Shown here one piece after another: positions 1 through 6,673 of a DNA stretch of 6,673 nucleotides. This DNA is from Chitinophagaceae bacterium UBA3961. GTDB lineage: Bacteria; Bacteroidota; Bacteroidia; Chitinophagales; Chitinophagaceae. Within the stretch, counting starts at the first letter, position 1. The number at the start of each line of letters is the position of its first letter. The translations under genes were made by a program, and so were the position numbers. Location of the stretch: NCBI GenBank assembly GCA_002385265.1, contig DGDD01000111.1, forward strand, positions 1 to 6,673, in the 5' to 3' direction. A model generated the notes under the pieces. That model worked only from the letters and a program-made list of their open reading frames with translations, did not search any database and was not told the origin of the DNA.

Positions 1-1715
1 AAAAACGCGCCACTTTCAACGCTCGGTAAGGCATACTTCATGTCTAATATTTTCAGAATCGCTTCTGAGAGCATTCTGTTTTCGGCGTATAGGAATGATT
101 TTGAATTGGGCTCCAAGCCTTGCTCATGCCATTCTTTGTATTGTAAAAACAATTGTACCAGTTCTTGATTTTCAAACAAACCGGTATCGTCAATTTCATA
201 AAAAATATAATCCGCTACTTTTTGTTCTTCATCCCATTCTTTTTGGCCATATTCTATTAAACACTTGATCAAACCTCTTTCTTGTAGCTCGTCCTTATTT
301 AATAGTGTAGCGGCCTCAAAATCATCAACAGGTTGCTCAAAGCCGGATGGCTCTGAATATTCATTCGAACTTGCTGCCTGTTGCTTTTGTTCTTCTTTGG
401 TTACTTTCTCTCGAATAAATTTGTTGACCAAGTTCACCAGTCCACTTTCTTCAATTCGAAGTAGTTCGGCGCACTGTTTAATATAATCTTGTTGACGAGT
501 AAAGTCTTCAACTTTATTGATTTTGGCAATGGTTTCAGCCATTTCATTTACGAGGGCCGCTTTTTTTGAAGAATCAGTGCCAACTTCTTTTAAGGATATT
601 TCTAATTGAAATAGAATGATATCTTTCTTGTTCTCTTTTACAAACTCTTTGAACTGATCTGCACCTACTTTATTGACATAGCTATCCGGATCCTCATTAT
701 CCGGTATCAATACCAATTTCACTTGCAGCCCCTCTTCCAATGCCATATCCAATCCCCGTTTCGCAGCTTTGATACCTGCATTGTCGCCATCGTATACAAT
801 GGTTAAGTTATTCGTATACTTTTTAATAATCCGCAATTGATCGATGGTAAGCGAAGTACCTCCCGATGCCACTACGTTTTCAATACCAGCCTGATGCAGT
901 GATATAACATCAGTATAACCTTCTACCAGCAAACACTCATCATTTCGATCGATCGCTTGGCGCGCAAAGTAAGAACCGTAAAGAATCTTACTCTTGATAT
1001 AAATTTCGTTTTCCGGAGTATTGATATATTTTGGAGCCTTATCTGCTTTGCCAATAACACGTGCACCAAAACCGATGATTTTTCCGGTATTGTTGTGAAT
1101 GGGGAAGATGATACGACCTCGGTAGTTGTCATAAAAATTGCCATCTCTTTCTACTACCAAACCACTTTTTACTAAATACTCGGTACTGTATTGAGCTTTA
1201 ATTGCAGTTTGTGCAAAGGCGTCGCGTTGAGGCAAGCAATAGCCCAATTGAAACTTCTCGATGGTAGGATTCGTAAAACCACGCTCTTTCAAATAACTCA
1301 TCGCATTCGCTTGCCCATCTTCTGAATGCCACAATTGTTCTTTAAAATAGTTGCCGGCAAAACCATTCAAGATGTACAAGCTATCGGCCAATTGTTGCTG
1401 AAGTTTTACCTCAGGGCTAACTGCTGTTTCTTCGATCTCTACATTGTACTTATTGGCCAACCATTTCAGCGCTTCTACATAGGAGTATTTCTCATGCTCC
1501 ATCAGAAAACCGATGGTATTCCCACTTCTTCCACAACCAAAACATTTGTAAATTTCTTTGGCCGGAGAAACCGTAAAGGAAGGCGTCTTTTCTCCGTGAA
1601 ATGGACACAAGCCGAGGTAATTGGCACCGCGCTTTTTAAGTTTAATGAACTCGCCGATGATCTCAATTATATCGATCCTGCTTTGAATTTGCTGTATGGT
1701 TTGCTGACTGATCAC
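1..1715 (-). CDS. dnaG: DNA primase DnaG, 3' end outside window
   Basis: Synthesises RNA primers for replication in the cytoplasm and is recruited by the replicative helicase. I translated the minus strand from a GTG at 1715-1713; 571 codons are visible and the frame stays open to the left edge, so the C-terminus is missing (relatives are roughly 650 residues). The N-terminus MISQQTIQQI fits Bacteroidota primases. A CHC2 zinc finger follows, with ligands C37, H40, C58 and C61 (LCPFHGEKTPSF, then YKCFGCG). The catalytic core shows YRGRIIFPI and FGAR (216-219). The TOPRIM fold shows VEGYTD with acidic E265, then YDGDNAG with D309 and D311, and DPD at 342-344. A Gln/Glu/Ser-rich linker around residues 435-455 leads to the start of the helicase-binding domain. 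An in-frame TAA lies shortly upstream; a TTG (Leu) between it and the GTG is a weaker start because the extra residues do not look like DnaG. No Shine-Dalgarno is visible. Confidence 0.97.
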   Translation of the reverse strand, partial: MISQQTIQQIQSRIDIIEIIGEFIKLKKRGANYLGLCPFHGEKTPSFTVSPAKEIYKCFGCGRSGNTIGFLMEHEKYSYVEALKWLANKYNVEIEETAVSPEVKLQQQLADSLYILNGFAGNYFKEQLWHSEDGQANAMSYLKERGFTNPTIEKFQLGYCLPQRDAFAQTAIKAQYSTEYLVKSGLVVERDGNFYDNYRGRIIFPIHNNTGKIIGFGARVIGKADKAPKYINTPENEIYIKSKILYGSYFARQAIDRNDECLLVEGYTDVISLHQAGIENVVASGGTSLTIDQLRIIKKYTNNLTIVYDGDNAGIKAAKRGLDMALEEGLQVKLVLIPDNEDPDSYVNKVGADQFKEFVKENKKDIILFQLEISLKEVGTDSSKKAALVNEMAETIAKINKVEDFTRQQDYIKQCAELLRIEESGLVNLVNKFIREKVTKEEQKQQAASSNEYSEPSGFEQPVDDFEAATLLNKDELQERGLIKCLIEYGQKEWDEEQKVADYIFYEIDDTGLFENQELVQLFLQYKEWHEQGLEPNSKSFLYAENRMLSEAILKILDMKYALPSVESGAF

Positions 1716-1870
1716 GTAAAAAAAGTGGAGGGTAAAGATAGTTTCATTCAAGGGGTTTTAAAAATTAAATAGAGGAAGCCTGACTCTTGATTTTAGTCAA
1801 TTTACATTCAATCCTTTTGTATAGATAATATACTGGTATTCAATTGTATAGGCGTATATGTGGATATCTC

Positions 1871-1903
1871 TTGTTTTTATCTGACTTGACTGGCACAGTT
1901 TTG
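1871..1903 (+). promoter_or_regulatory. candidate Bacteroidota-type promoter for the DUF4382 lipoprotein gene
   Basis: TTG at 1871-1873 is followed after 22 bases by CAGTTTTG at 1896-1903, a 7-of-8 match to the Bacteroidota -7 element TAnnTTTG. The spacing falls at the upper end of the 17-23 bases reported for Flavobacterium. Transcription would start near 1909, leaving a leader of about 24 bases before the ATG at 1933. This is a pattern match in A+T-rich DNA only. The rest of the 1716-1932 gap shows no gene or strong hairpin. Confidence 0.3.
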
Positions 1904-1932
1904 GGAATTTATTGGCAAACAATTCATTTACT

Positions 1933-2796
1933 ATGAAATTCAAAGCATGGCTTTCGGTTAGTCTACTTGCTATTACAGCAATGGTAGTGGCAGTAGCGTG
2001 TCAAAAATCTGCAGGAGAAAGTATTCCGGCAGGTCAAGCAAAATTATCAGTATACCTGTTGGATGGCCCAACAGATTATAACAATGTGTTTATCGACATT
2101 CAGGGTCTTTTGGTTAAAGTAGATACCTGCGAACGTATCGGTGACAGCAGCCGTCATCATGACGATGATGATTACAATGATCGTTGTGAAAAAGAGTGCG
2201 AATTATGGGATACATTGAGCATCCGCCCGGGTGTTTACGATATCTTGAAATTCCAGAACGGGTTAGATACCCTGTTGGCTTCAGGTTATATTCCTAATGG
2301 TAAAATTGAAAGAATCAAGTTTGTATTAGGAACCAATAACAGTGTAGTAGTTGATTCTGTTAGCTATCCGCTGATTTTGAAAGATAACAAGAGCTATGTT
2401 TATGTTGATATCAAACATTCTGATATTGACTCTTTGACCAATTCTAGTTGGCAGTTCTTCTTAGACTTTAACTTGGGTAAATCCATTACTTATAAAAATA
2501 ACAAGTACTATCTAAGACCTTACTTGAAATTCTTTGGAGCAAAAGCTACCGGAGAAATTGAAGGAAAGGTTAGACCGGTAGGCTCTCACGGAGTTGTGAA
2601 AGCATACAATTCTACCGATACTGCATTTGCTTTCCCTAGATGGAACGAAGGTGAATTCAAAATCCGTGGTTTGAAACCGGGAACTTATAGTGTATTTGTT
2701 GAAGGTAAAAATGGATACAAAGACACTACTATTGTAAACGTAGAAGTGAAGAGAGGAAGAGAAACAGAGTTAGGCACTATTACATTGCGCAAATAA
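1933..2796 (+). CDS. DUF4382 lipoprotein with C-terminal carboxypeptidase-regulatory-like domain
   Basis: Predicted 287-residue exported lipoprotein of unknown biochemical role. A basic start and hydrophobic stretch (residues 5-22) lead to VVAVAC, giving a likely lipidation site at C23, though the -3 residue (Ala) is not the usual Leu. Residues about 36-190 resemble DUF4382: KLSVYLLDGP near the start, then PGVYDILKFQNG (99-110) and an IKFVLGTNN-type strand. Between these sits an insertion with HHDDDD at 75-80 flanked by C66, C85 and C89, which could bind a cation or form a disulfide. Residues about 207-287 form a second module: GEIEGKV (207-213), FKIRGLKPGTYSVFVEG (242-258) and a strand-rich end, typical of CarboxypepD_reg/Cna-B-like beta-sandwiches. 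I chose ATG 1933 because the signal peptide begins there; an in-frame TTG at 1912 would add seven polar residues. It is convergent with the GMC operon and shares a terminator with it. Surface or outer-membrane placement is inference. Confidence 0.85.
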   Translation: MKFKAWLSVSLLAITAMVVAVACQKSAGESIPAGQAKLSVYLLDGPTDYNNVFIDIQGLLVKVDTCERIGDSSRHHDDDDYNDRCEKECELWDTLSIRPGVYDILKFQNGLDTLLASGYIPNGKIERIKFVLGTNNSVVVDSVSYPLILKDNKSYVYVDIKHSDIDSLTNSSWQFFLDFNLGKSITYKNNKYYLRPYLKFFGAKATGEIEGKVRPVGSHGVVKAYNSTDTAFAFPRWNEGEFKIRGLKPGTYSVFVEGKNGYKDTTIVNVEVKRGRETELGTITLRK

Positions 2797-2813
2797 TCAA
2801 TCCCTGATTATAC

Positions 2814-2851
2814 AAAAAATCCCATCTAGTTAAAACTTGACGGGATTTTTT
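2814..2851. terminator. bidirectional intrinsic terminator between convergent genes
   Basis: The arms AAAAAATCCC (2814-2823) and GGGATTTTTT (2842-2851) are exactly complementary. The bases between them also pair (TCTAGTT against AACTTGA with one mismatch), giving a long stem with a very small loop. The T-run reads correctly on the plus strand, and the A-run becomes a T-run on the minus strand, so it can end both the lipoprotein transcript (stop 18 bases away) and the GMC/small-subunit transcript (stop about 23 bases away). Confidence 0.85.
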
Positions 2852-2874
2852 CATTTATTGATCCTTGCTTTTAG

Positions 2875-3546
2875 TTAGTCGTACTTCGCGCAATTTTTCA
2901 TTTCCCATTCTGAATAGGAAAGTCCTAAACGTTTCAATTCATCGTCGGGAACTCCATTCCATTTATTAGGTGAATTTCCTGCATACCCCAAATCTTTGAC
3001 TCCAATTTCGCTGGTATAAAAACCGGTAGCGGTGAGATTGCGCATTAAGTTGAAGAAAGCTACTCCTTGAGCGTTTTCGGGTTTTGCTTTTTTGGGCCAT
3101 GCAATGTCATCAACTATTTCCATCTGCTGTTTCTGATCACAATCTTTAAAAGGCTTATCGAATCGTTGCAGGCACTGCATGTCTAGCCAACGCAAACCAC
3201 CTCTCATCGGAGTTTGATGATCGGGCATGTCAATTACAATAAAGTCGATAAATGCAGGAACGCCGGCATCAGTGGCGCTTCCGCTAACATCGTCTTTAGG
3301 GATGATAATATCTGCTAAAATAGCGATGGTTGCCATTTCATGTTCAGTGAAGAACTTTTGGCTCATCAACTTCGTATCACGTTCAATTTCTTCTTTTGCT
3401 CTATCGATAGTGAATTTCGACGCGTCGGCTGAATCGGTTTCTTTTTTGGTCTCATCCTTTTTATCGCTCAGTTTGCAGCTCTCTGCCACAACACCGGCAG
3501 CTAAAGTACCAACGGCAATGGCTTTGAGTGATTTCCTTCTATCCAT
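2875..3546 (-). CDS. gluconate 2-dehydrogenase subunit 3-like protein with Tat signal
   Basis: Small partner subunit of a GMC-type dehydrogenase, 223 residues. It is predicted to help fold or export the flavoprotein encoded just upstream. The N-terminus MDRRKSLKAIAVG carries a twin-arginine motif (R3-R4 with L7 and K8) followed by a short Ala/Gly/Val-rich segment; folded partners without a signal can be co-exported this way in related gluconate dehydrogenases. C24 after AES could be a lipid anchor, but AESC is a poor lipobox. Residues 25-60 are a charged Lys/Glu/Asp linker. The family core begins at FFTEHEMATIAILADIIIP (65-83), then SATDAGVPAFID (90-101), and closes with GFYTS (175-179) and DLGYAGN (185-191), all characteristic of the Gluconate_2-dh3 family. 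The ATG at 3546 lies 34 bases after the GMC stop, so the two are very likely cotranscribed. No Shine-Dalgarno is evident. The substrate cannot be told from this subunit. Confidence 0.88.
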   Translation of the reverse strand: MDRRKSLKAIAVGTLAAGVVAESCKLSDKKDETKKETDSADASKFTIDRAKEEIERDTKLMSQKFFTEHEMATIAILADIIIPKDDVSGSATDAGVPAFIDFIVIDMPDHQTPMRGGLRWLDMQCLQRFDKPFKDCDQKQQMEIVDDIAWPKKAKPENAQGVAFFNLMRNLTATGFYTSEIGVKDLGYAGNSPNKWNGVPDDELKRLGLSYSEWEMKNCAKYD

Positions 3547-3580
3547 GTTAGTAGTATTAAACTTGAATAAATGTTGTTGA

Positions 3581-5329
3581 TTAGAGATTCTTCTTTTTCA
3601 TTTCGTCAATAATGTACTCAGAAGCTCTCAATGAAAGGGCCAAGATTGTCCAGGTAATGTTCTTATCGGCTTGGCTCACAAAGGCGGCACCATCAACCAC
3701 GAAAAGGTTTTTACAATCGTGTGCTTGGTTCCATTTGTTTAAGGCCGATTTCTTTGGATCGTTGCCCATACGAGCAGTACCTGCTTCGTGAATGATCTTA
3801 CCCGGAGATTCAAGGCCATAGTTGTTTTCAGGACCATCATCGCCCCCCCAAGTAATGATTGCACCCATTTCATGCATAATTTCCTTGAAGGTTTCTTTCA
3901 TGTGTTTGGCTTGTTTTATTTCATGTTCACTCCATTTCACATCAAAGTTCAGAACCGGAATGCCGTATTTGTCAACAACATTCGGATCGATGGTACAACG
4001 GTTATCGTACACAGGAATGGCTTCACCTCTTCCTCCCATACCAACGCTGGCACCGTAGAAATAGCGATAGTCTTCTTTTAAAGAAGCACCGTATCCACCG
4101 GCTTCTTTTTGTTTTCCGTGTACCACATGTTTTCCGTTCATGCTTTCGATTCCGAAACCGAATCCGTAAGCCGGCTGACCCATACCACCCCAATACTCGA
4201 TATGGTATCCACGTGGGAAATCTAATTTCTTATTATCTAACCACCACGGTGAATAAACGTGCATTCCACCAACGCCATCTTCATTGTATCGTTTTCTGTC
4301 GAACAATTGGGGTAAATAACCACCCAAAGCGGCACCCGTACTATCGTGTAAATAACGACCTACTACATCACTGCTGTTGGCTAGTCCATTGGCATGACGT
4401 TTCGATTTCGAGTTCAACAACAAACGTGTTGATTCGCAAGAACTGGCAGCGAGAATTACTACTCGGCCGGTAACTTGGTACTCTTGCATATCATCTTTGT
4501 TGATGTAGGCAACGCCGGTTGATATCCCCTCTGCATTCGTCAATACTTCACGCGCCATTGCATTCGGGTAAACATCAACGTTACCGGTTGCGATAGCAGG
4601 TTTAATTAAAACGGAAGAAGAGGAGAAGTCAGCGTAAGCAACACTACAAGCACGGTTACACTGTCCACAGAACATACATTCACCACGATCTTTATTATCA
4701 GGCAATGCTTTTGTAAGGATCGACAAACGTGAAGGGATCACTTTTACGCCCGCATGGGTAGCTGCTTTTTGAATGAACAACTCGTGAGCACGCGGTTTGG
4801 GAGGAGGAAGAAAGATTCCATCGGGATCATTTTCCAATCCTTCATTACTACCGAACACTCCAAGCATTCTATCGATGCGGTCGTAATAAGGTTTTATATC
4901 ATCGTATGAAATAGGCCAATCATCGCCCAATCCATCGATACTTTTTCTTTTGAAATCTTTGGGACCAAATCGAAGTGAAATACGTCCCCAGTGATTGGTA
5001 CGTCCGCCCAACATACGAGCGCGCCACCAATCCCATTGTGTTCCTGATTTTTTGGTATAAGGCTCTCCATCGATATCCCAACCATGATAACAAGCATCAA
5101 AGTCTCCGAAGGGTCTAAATTTAGTACTCGCGCCTCTTCGTGGCGATTCCCAAGGATTCTTAAATTGTGTTTGATTTTTGCGCGGGTCGTACATAGGCCC
5201 CGCTTCTATCAAGGCCACTTTCAATCCGGCTTTGGCTAAAGTATAAACAGCCATACCACCGCCGGCTCCCGAACCAACTACAATAGCATCATATTGCTTC
5301 GGATTCTTTTTGATCTGAAGATCTCCCAT
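3581..5329 (-). CDS. GMC family FAD-dependent oxidoreductase (sugar/polyol dehydrogenase-like)
   Basis: Predicted flavoprotein of 582 residues that oxidises an alcohol group of a sugar, polyol or glycoside; substrate unknown. The FAD dinucleotide fold is at the N-terminus: [13 protein letters not shown] with GSGAGG at 19-24, and the ribose-binding acid E42 in LIEAGP. The GMC signature region GGRTNHW is at 108-114. A cluster C218, C221, C224, C228 (CX2CX2CX3C) precedes the [16 protein letters not shown] segment seen in the dehydrogenase branch that pairs with Gluconate_2-dh3 subunits; it may hold an iron-sulfur cluster, as in FAD glucose dehydrogenases. The C-terminal domain has HEAGTARMG with H514 and KNITWTI with N557. 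Their spacing of 43 matches the catalytic His-His/Asn pair of glucose oxidase (516/559) and cellobiose dehydrogenase (689/732). There is no signal peptide, so export would depend on the Tat signal of the next gene, 34 bases downstream. No cytochrome c gene is adjacent. The ATG at 5329 is right because the FAD fold starts at residue 13. Confidence 0.93.
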   Translation of the reverse strand: MGDLQIKKNPKQYDAIVVGSGAGGGMAVYTLAKAGLKVALIEAGPMYDPRKNQTQFKNPWESPRRGASTKFRPFGDFDACYHGWDIDGEPYTKKSGTQWDWWRARMLGGRTNHWGRISLRFGPKDFKRKSIDGLGDDWPISYDDIKPYYDRIDRMLGVFGSNEGLENDPDGIFLPPPKPRAHELFIQKAATHAGVKVIPSRLSILTKALPDNKDRGECMFCGQCNRACSVAYADFSSSSVLIKPAIATGNVDVYPNAMAREVLTNAEGISTGVAYINKDDMQEYQVTGRVVILAASSCESTRLLLNSKSKRHANGLANSSDVVGRYLHDSTGAALGGYLPQLFDRKRYNEDGVGGMHVYSPWWLDNKKLDFPRGYHIEYWGGMGQPAYGFGFGIESMNGKHVVHGKQKEAGGYGASLKEDYRYFYGASVGMGGRGEAIPVYDNRCTIDPNVVDKYGIPVLNFDVKWSEHEIKQAKHMKETFKEIMHEMGAIITWGGDDGPENNYGLESPGKIIHEAGTARMGNDPKKSALNKWNQAHDCKNLFVVDGAAFVSQADKNITWTILALSLRASEYIIDEMKKKNL

Positions 5330-5548
5330 AAAACAAAATAATTAGGTGATTGATTTCAGCCTAAATGTAGGATATAATGATGTGAATGCCATCATAATTG
5401 AGGGAATTTTGAAGGATGGTAAAGCAATTCATATTTGTGCAAATCCAAGTAAGCCCGATTTACAAGTGAATTCAAATTATTTCGGTTGAAATGATTACCT
5501 TAAAATCGAGTTTTATATTCTTTTTAAAAAAATAAAAAAGGAAGTTTC
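5330..5548. other. divergent intergenic region between GMC operon and deacetylase gene
   Basis: This 219-base gap must contain start signals for both flanking transcripts. On the minus strand TACATTTA (complement of 5362-5369) matches 7 of 8 bases of TAnnTTTG and would give a leader of about 27 bases for the GMC gene, but no good -33 TTG is placed upstream. On the plus strand no convincing element was found; TATATTCT near 5513 is only a partial match and its spacing to the nearest TTG is too long. A 47-codon open frame with a GTG start (5346-5489) is present but unsupported. Confidence 0.4.
5537..5544 (+). promoter_or_regulatory. Shine-Dalgarno-like site of the deacetylase gene
   Basis: AAAGGAAG lies 4 bases before the ATG at 5549, after an A/T-only stretch. 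It supports that start. Such purine-rich sites are uncommon in this phylum and the other genes in the window lack one. The gap is short, so the A-rich leader itself may matter more than the pairing. Confidence 0.45.
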
Positions 5549-6556
5549 ATGAAACGAATCGTAAAATGCTTCGGGGCGCTTGCTTTCTTACTTATTAGTG
5601 GCACCAAATCCTTTGCTCAAGAAGATTCCACTTATGCTCAAAAGCTGGGATATCCTAAAGATGCGAAAGTAGTAATCTTGCATGTTGATGATGTAGGAAT
5701 GAGCTTCGATTCCAATGAAGGCGCAATCAACGCAATTACTCAAGGTGTAGCGAATTCTTGCAGCGTTATGATGCCTTGCTCCTGGGTGCCAGCATTTGTT
5801 CATTATCTGAAACAACATCCTCAAATAGATGCCGGACTTCATCTAACGCTTACTTCTGAATGGAAAGAATACCGATGGCCACCAGTGGCGGGCGTTAAAG
5901 CAGTACCTGGCCTCGTAGACCAAGAAGGTGCTTTATGGCCCTCCGTTGAAGAGGTAGTAAAGCATGCCAGTGCCGATGAAGTAGAAATGGAGATACGAGC
6001 ACAGGTTGAGAAAGCATTAAAGATGGGATTTCTTCCCACTCACTTAGACAGTCATATGGGGACTCTCTTTGGATCTCTGCCTTTTATTCAACGTTACTTG
6101 AAAGTAGGAATGGAGTACAAAATCCCAGTAATGTTTCCGGCGGGTCATGCCAGTTTAATTCAAGTTCACAACAAACTTGATCCACAGTTGGTGCAAGGAA
6201 TTAGACTCTTGGGAAAACAATTGTGGGCTTCCGGTTTGCCTGTACTTGATGATCTCTACAACGCAAGTTACGGGTGGGAACCAGATGCAATAACTGCCGA
6301 AGACACTAAAAAGCTACAGGCATTTAAAACCGCTCACTATATCGAAGCCTTGAAAGAAATAAAGCCGGGTTTAACCATGATCATCATGCATTGTACTCAG
6401 CCTTCCCCCATTTTTAAAAATATTTCGGAATCGGGACCAACACGCCAAGGCGATTTACTTGCTATGATTGACCCTGCATTAAAAAAGGCCTTGGAAGAGC
6501 AAAAAATAGTTTTGGTAACTTGGAGAGAATTGATGGAAAGAAGAAAGGGCAGATAA
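5549..6556 (+). CDS. exported YdjC/ChbG-family carbohydrate deacetylase
   Basis: Predicted metal-dependent deacetylase of 335 residues acting on acetylated sugars or oligosaccharides. The YdjC-type fold starts at VVILHVDDVGMS (41-52), where D47/D48 form the conserved acidic metal and catalytic site. GLHLTLTSEW (96-105) provides H98, and THLDSHMG (164-171) provides H165 and H169; together these match the metal-binding Asp/His set of the family. A further His, H281, lies in MIIMHC near the C-terminus, where relatives carry a conserved His. Residues 1-23 are a signal peptide: basic MKRIVK, a hydrophobic core at 8-16, and probable cleavage after FA before QED, so the mature enzyme should be periplasmic or secreted. 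The classical ChbG deacetylates chitobiose in the cytosol, so export is a notable difference. It is divergent from the GMC operon, with 219 bases between. The true substrate is unknown; some family members have not been shown to be deacetylases. Confidence 0.88.
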   Translation: MKRIVKCFGALAFLLISGTKSFAQEDSTYAQKLGYPKDAKVVILHVDDVGMSFDSNEGAINAITQGVANSCSVMMPCSWVPAFVHYLKQHPQIDAGLHLTLTSEWKEYRWPPVAGVKAVPGLVDQEGALWPSVEEVVKHASADEVEMEIRAQVEKALKMGFLPTHLDSHMGTLFGSLPFIQRYLKVGMEYKIPVMFPAGHASLIQVHNKLDPQLVQGIRLLGKQLWASGLPVLDDLYNASYGWEPDAITAEDTKKLQAFKTAHYIEALKEIKPGLTMIIMHCTQPSPIFKNISESGPTRQGDLLAMIDPALKKALEEQKIVLVTWRELMERRKGR

Positions 6557-6620
6557 AATGCTCTTCAGTTAAAAGCAAGTATGTTTGATTTTCTAATCGA
6601 ACTAAAAAGCTCCTTAAATG

Positions 6621-6650
6621 AAAAAATCTCGCATGAATGCGAGATTTTTT
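6621..6650. terminator. intrinsic terminator after the deacetylase gene, possibly bidirectional
   Basis: AAAAAATCTCGCAT (6621-6634) and ATGCGAGATTTTTT (6637-6650) form a perfect 14-base inverted repeat around GA; in practice the loop would be about four bases. It lies about 64 bases after the stop codon at 6556 and ends in a T-run. The A-run on the other side means it could also stop a transcript entering from the right edge. The remaining bases to 6673 show nothing identifiable. Confidence 0.88.
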
Positions 6651-6673
6651 CTTGTTAATCCATCAAATGAAAG

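Noticed and set aside
942..957. GATCGATCG-type short tandem repeat within dnaG
   Set aside because: It is a few bases of coding sequence just before the TOPRIM motif, with no repeats elsewhere in the window.
265..1175. Several open frames of about 72 codons on both strands inside dnaG
   Set aside because: The dnaG frame is open and shows family motifs across the whole stretch; these are out-of-frame shadows.
1733..1740. TATCTTTA on the minus strand as a -7 promoter element for dnaG
   Set aside because: It has a 7-of-8 match, but no TTG lies 17-23 bases upstream and transcription would start only about 10 bases before the GTG codon.
1326..1772. Plus-strand open frame of 148 codons
   Set aside because: It lies almost entirely antisense to the N-terminal coding region of dnaG, whose zinc finger and primase motifs are clear, and its translation resembles no family.
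1912..1932. TTG start extending the DUF4382 lipoprotein by seven residues
   Set aside because: The added residues are polar and precede the normal MKFK start of a lipoprotein signal peptide; ATG 1933 gives the expected length and charge pattern.
2155..2172. HHDDDD run as an engineered tag or sequencing artefact
   Set aside because: It sits in the middle of a continuous frame with normal codon use and coherent domain sequence on both sides.
3227..4473. Plus-strand open frames of 78-117 codons
   Set aside because: They are antisense to the GMC and small-subunit genes, whose protein motifs are intact, and have no domain features of their own.

Overview
The window reads as chromosomal DNA from a Bacteroidota bacterium, plausibly of the Chitinophagia/Sphingobacteriia type; the family is a guess. 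The signs are moderate A+T content, mostly absent Shine-Dalgarno sequences, a DnaG with the N-terminus usual in this phylum, a DUF4382 lipoprotein, a GMC oxidoreductase paired with a Tat-type small subunit, and a signal peptide ending in FAQ. No tRNA, rRNA, CRISPR array, insertion sequence or integration scar was found.

Layout: (1) Positions 1-1715, minus strand: the first 571 codons of DNA primase (dnaG), cut by the left window edge. (2) Positions 1716-1932: a divergent intergenic region with one candidate Bacteroidota-type promoter for the next gene. (3) Positions 1933-2796, plus strand: a DUF4382 lipoprotein with a His/Asp-rich loop and a C-terminal beta-sandwich module. (4) Positions 2814-2851: a hairpin with A/T tails on both sides, a likely two-way terminator between convergent genes. 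(5) Positions 5329-2875, minus strand: a two-gene operon encoding a flavin-dependent GMC dehydrogenase followed by a gluconate-2-dehydrogenase subunit 3-like protein with a twin-arginine signal. (6) Positions 5330-5548: a second divergent intergenic region. (7) Positions 5549-6556, plus strand: an exported YdjC/ChbG-type carbohydrate deacetylase, followed by a perfect terminator hairpin at 6621-6650.

The coherent part is 2875-6556. A predicted periplasmic sugar or polyol dehydrogenase complex and a predicted exported deacetylase are transcribed divergently, which suggests, without proving it, a small carbohydrate-modification locus outside the cytoplasm. DnaG is housekeeping and unrelated. 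The lipoprotein has no known biochemical function. Nothing here is clearly a new system; the points most worth checking are the electron acceptor and substrate of the GMC pair, the exported deacetylase and the acidic loop of the lipoprotein.
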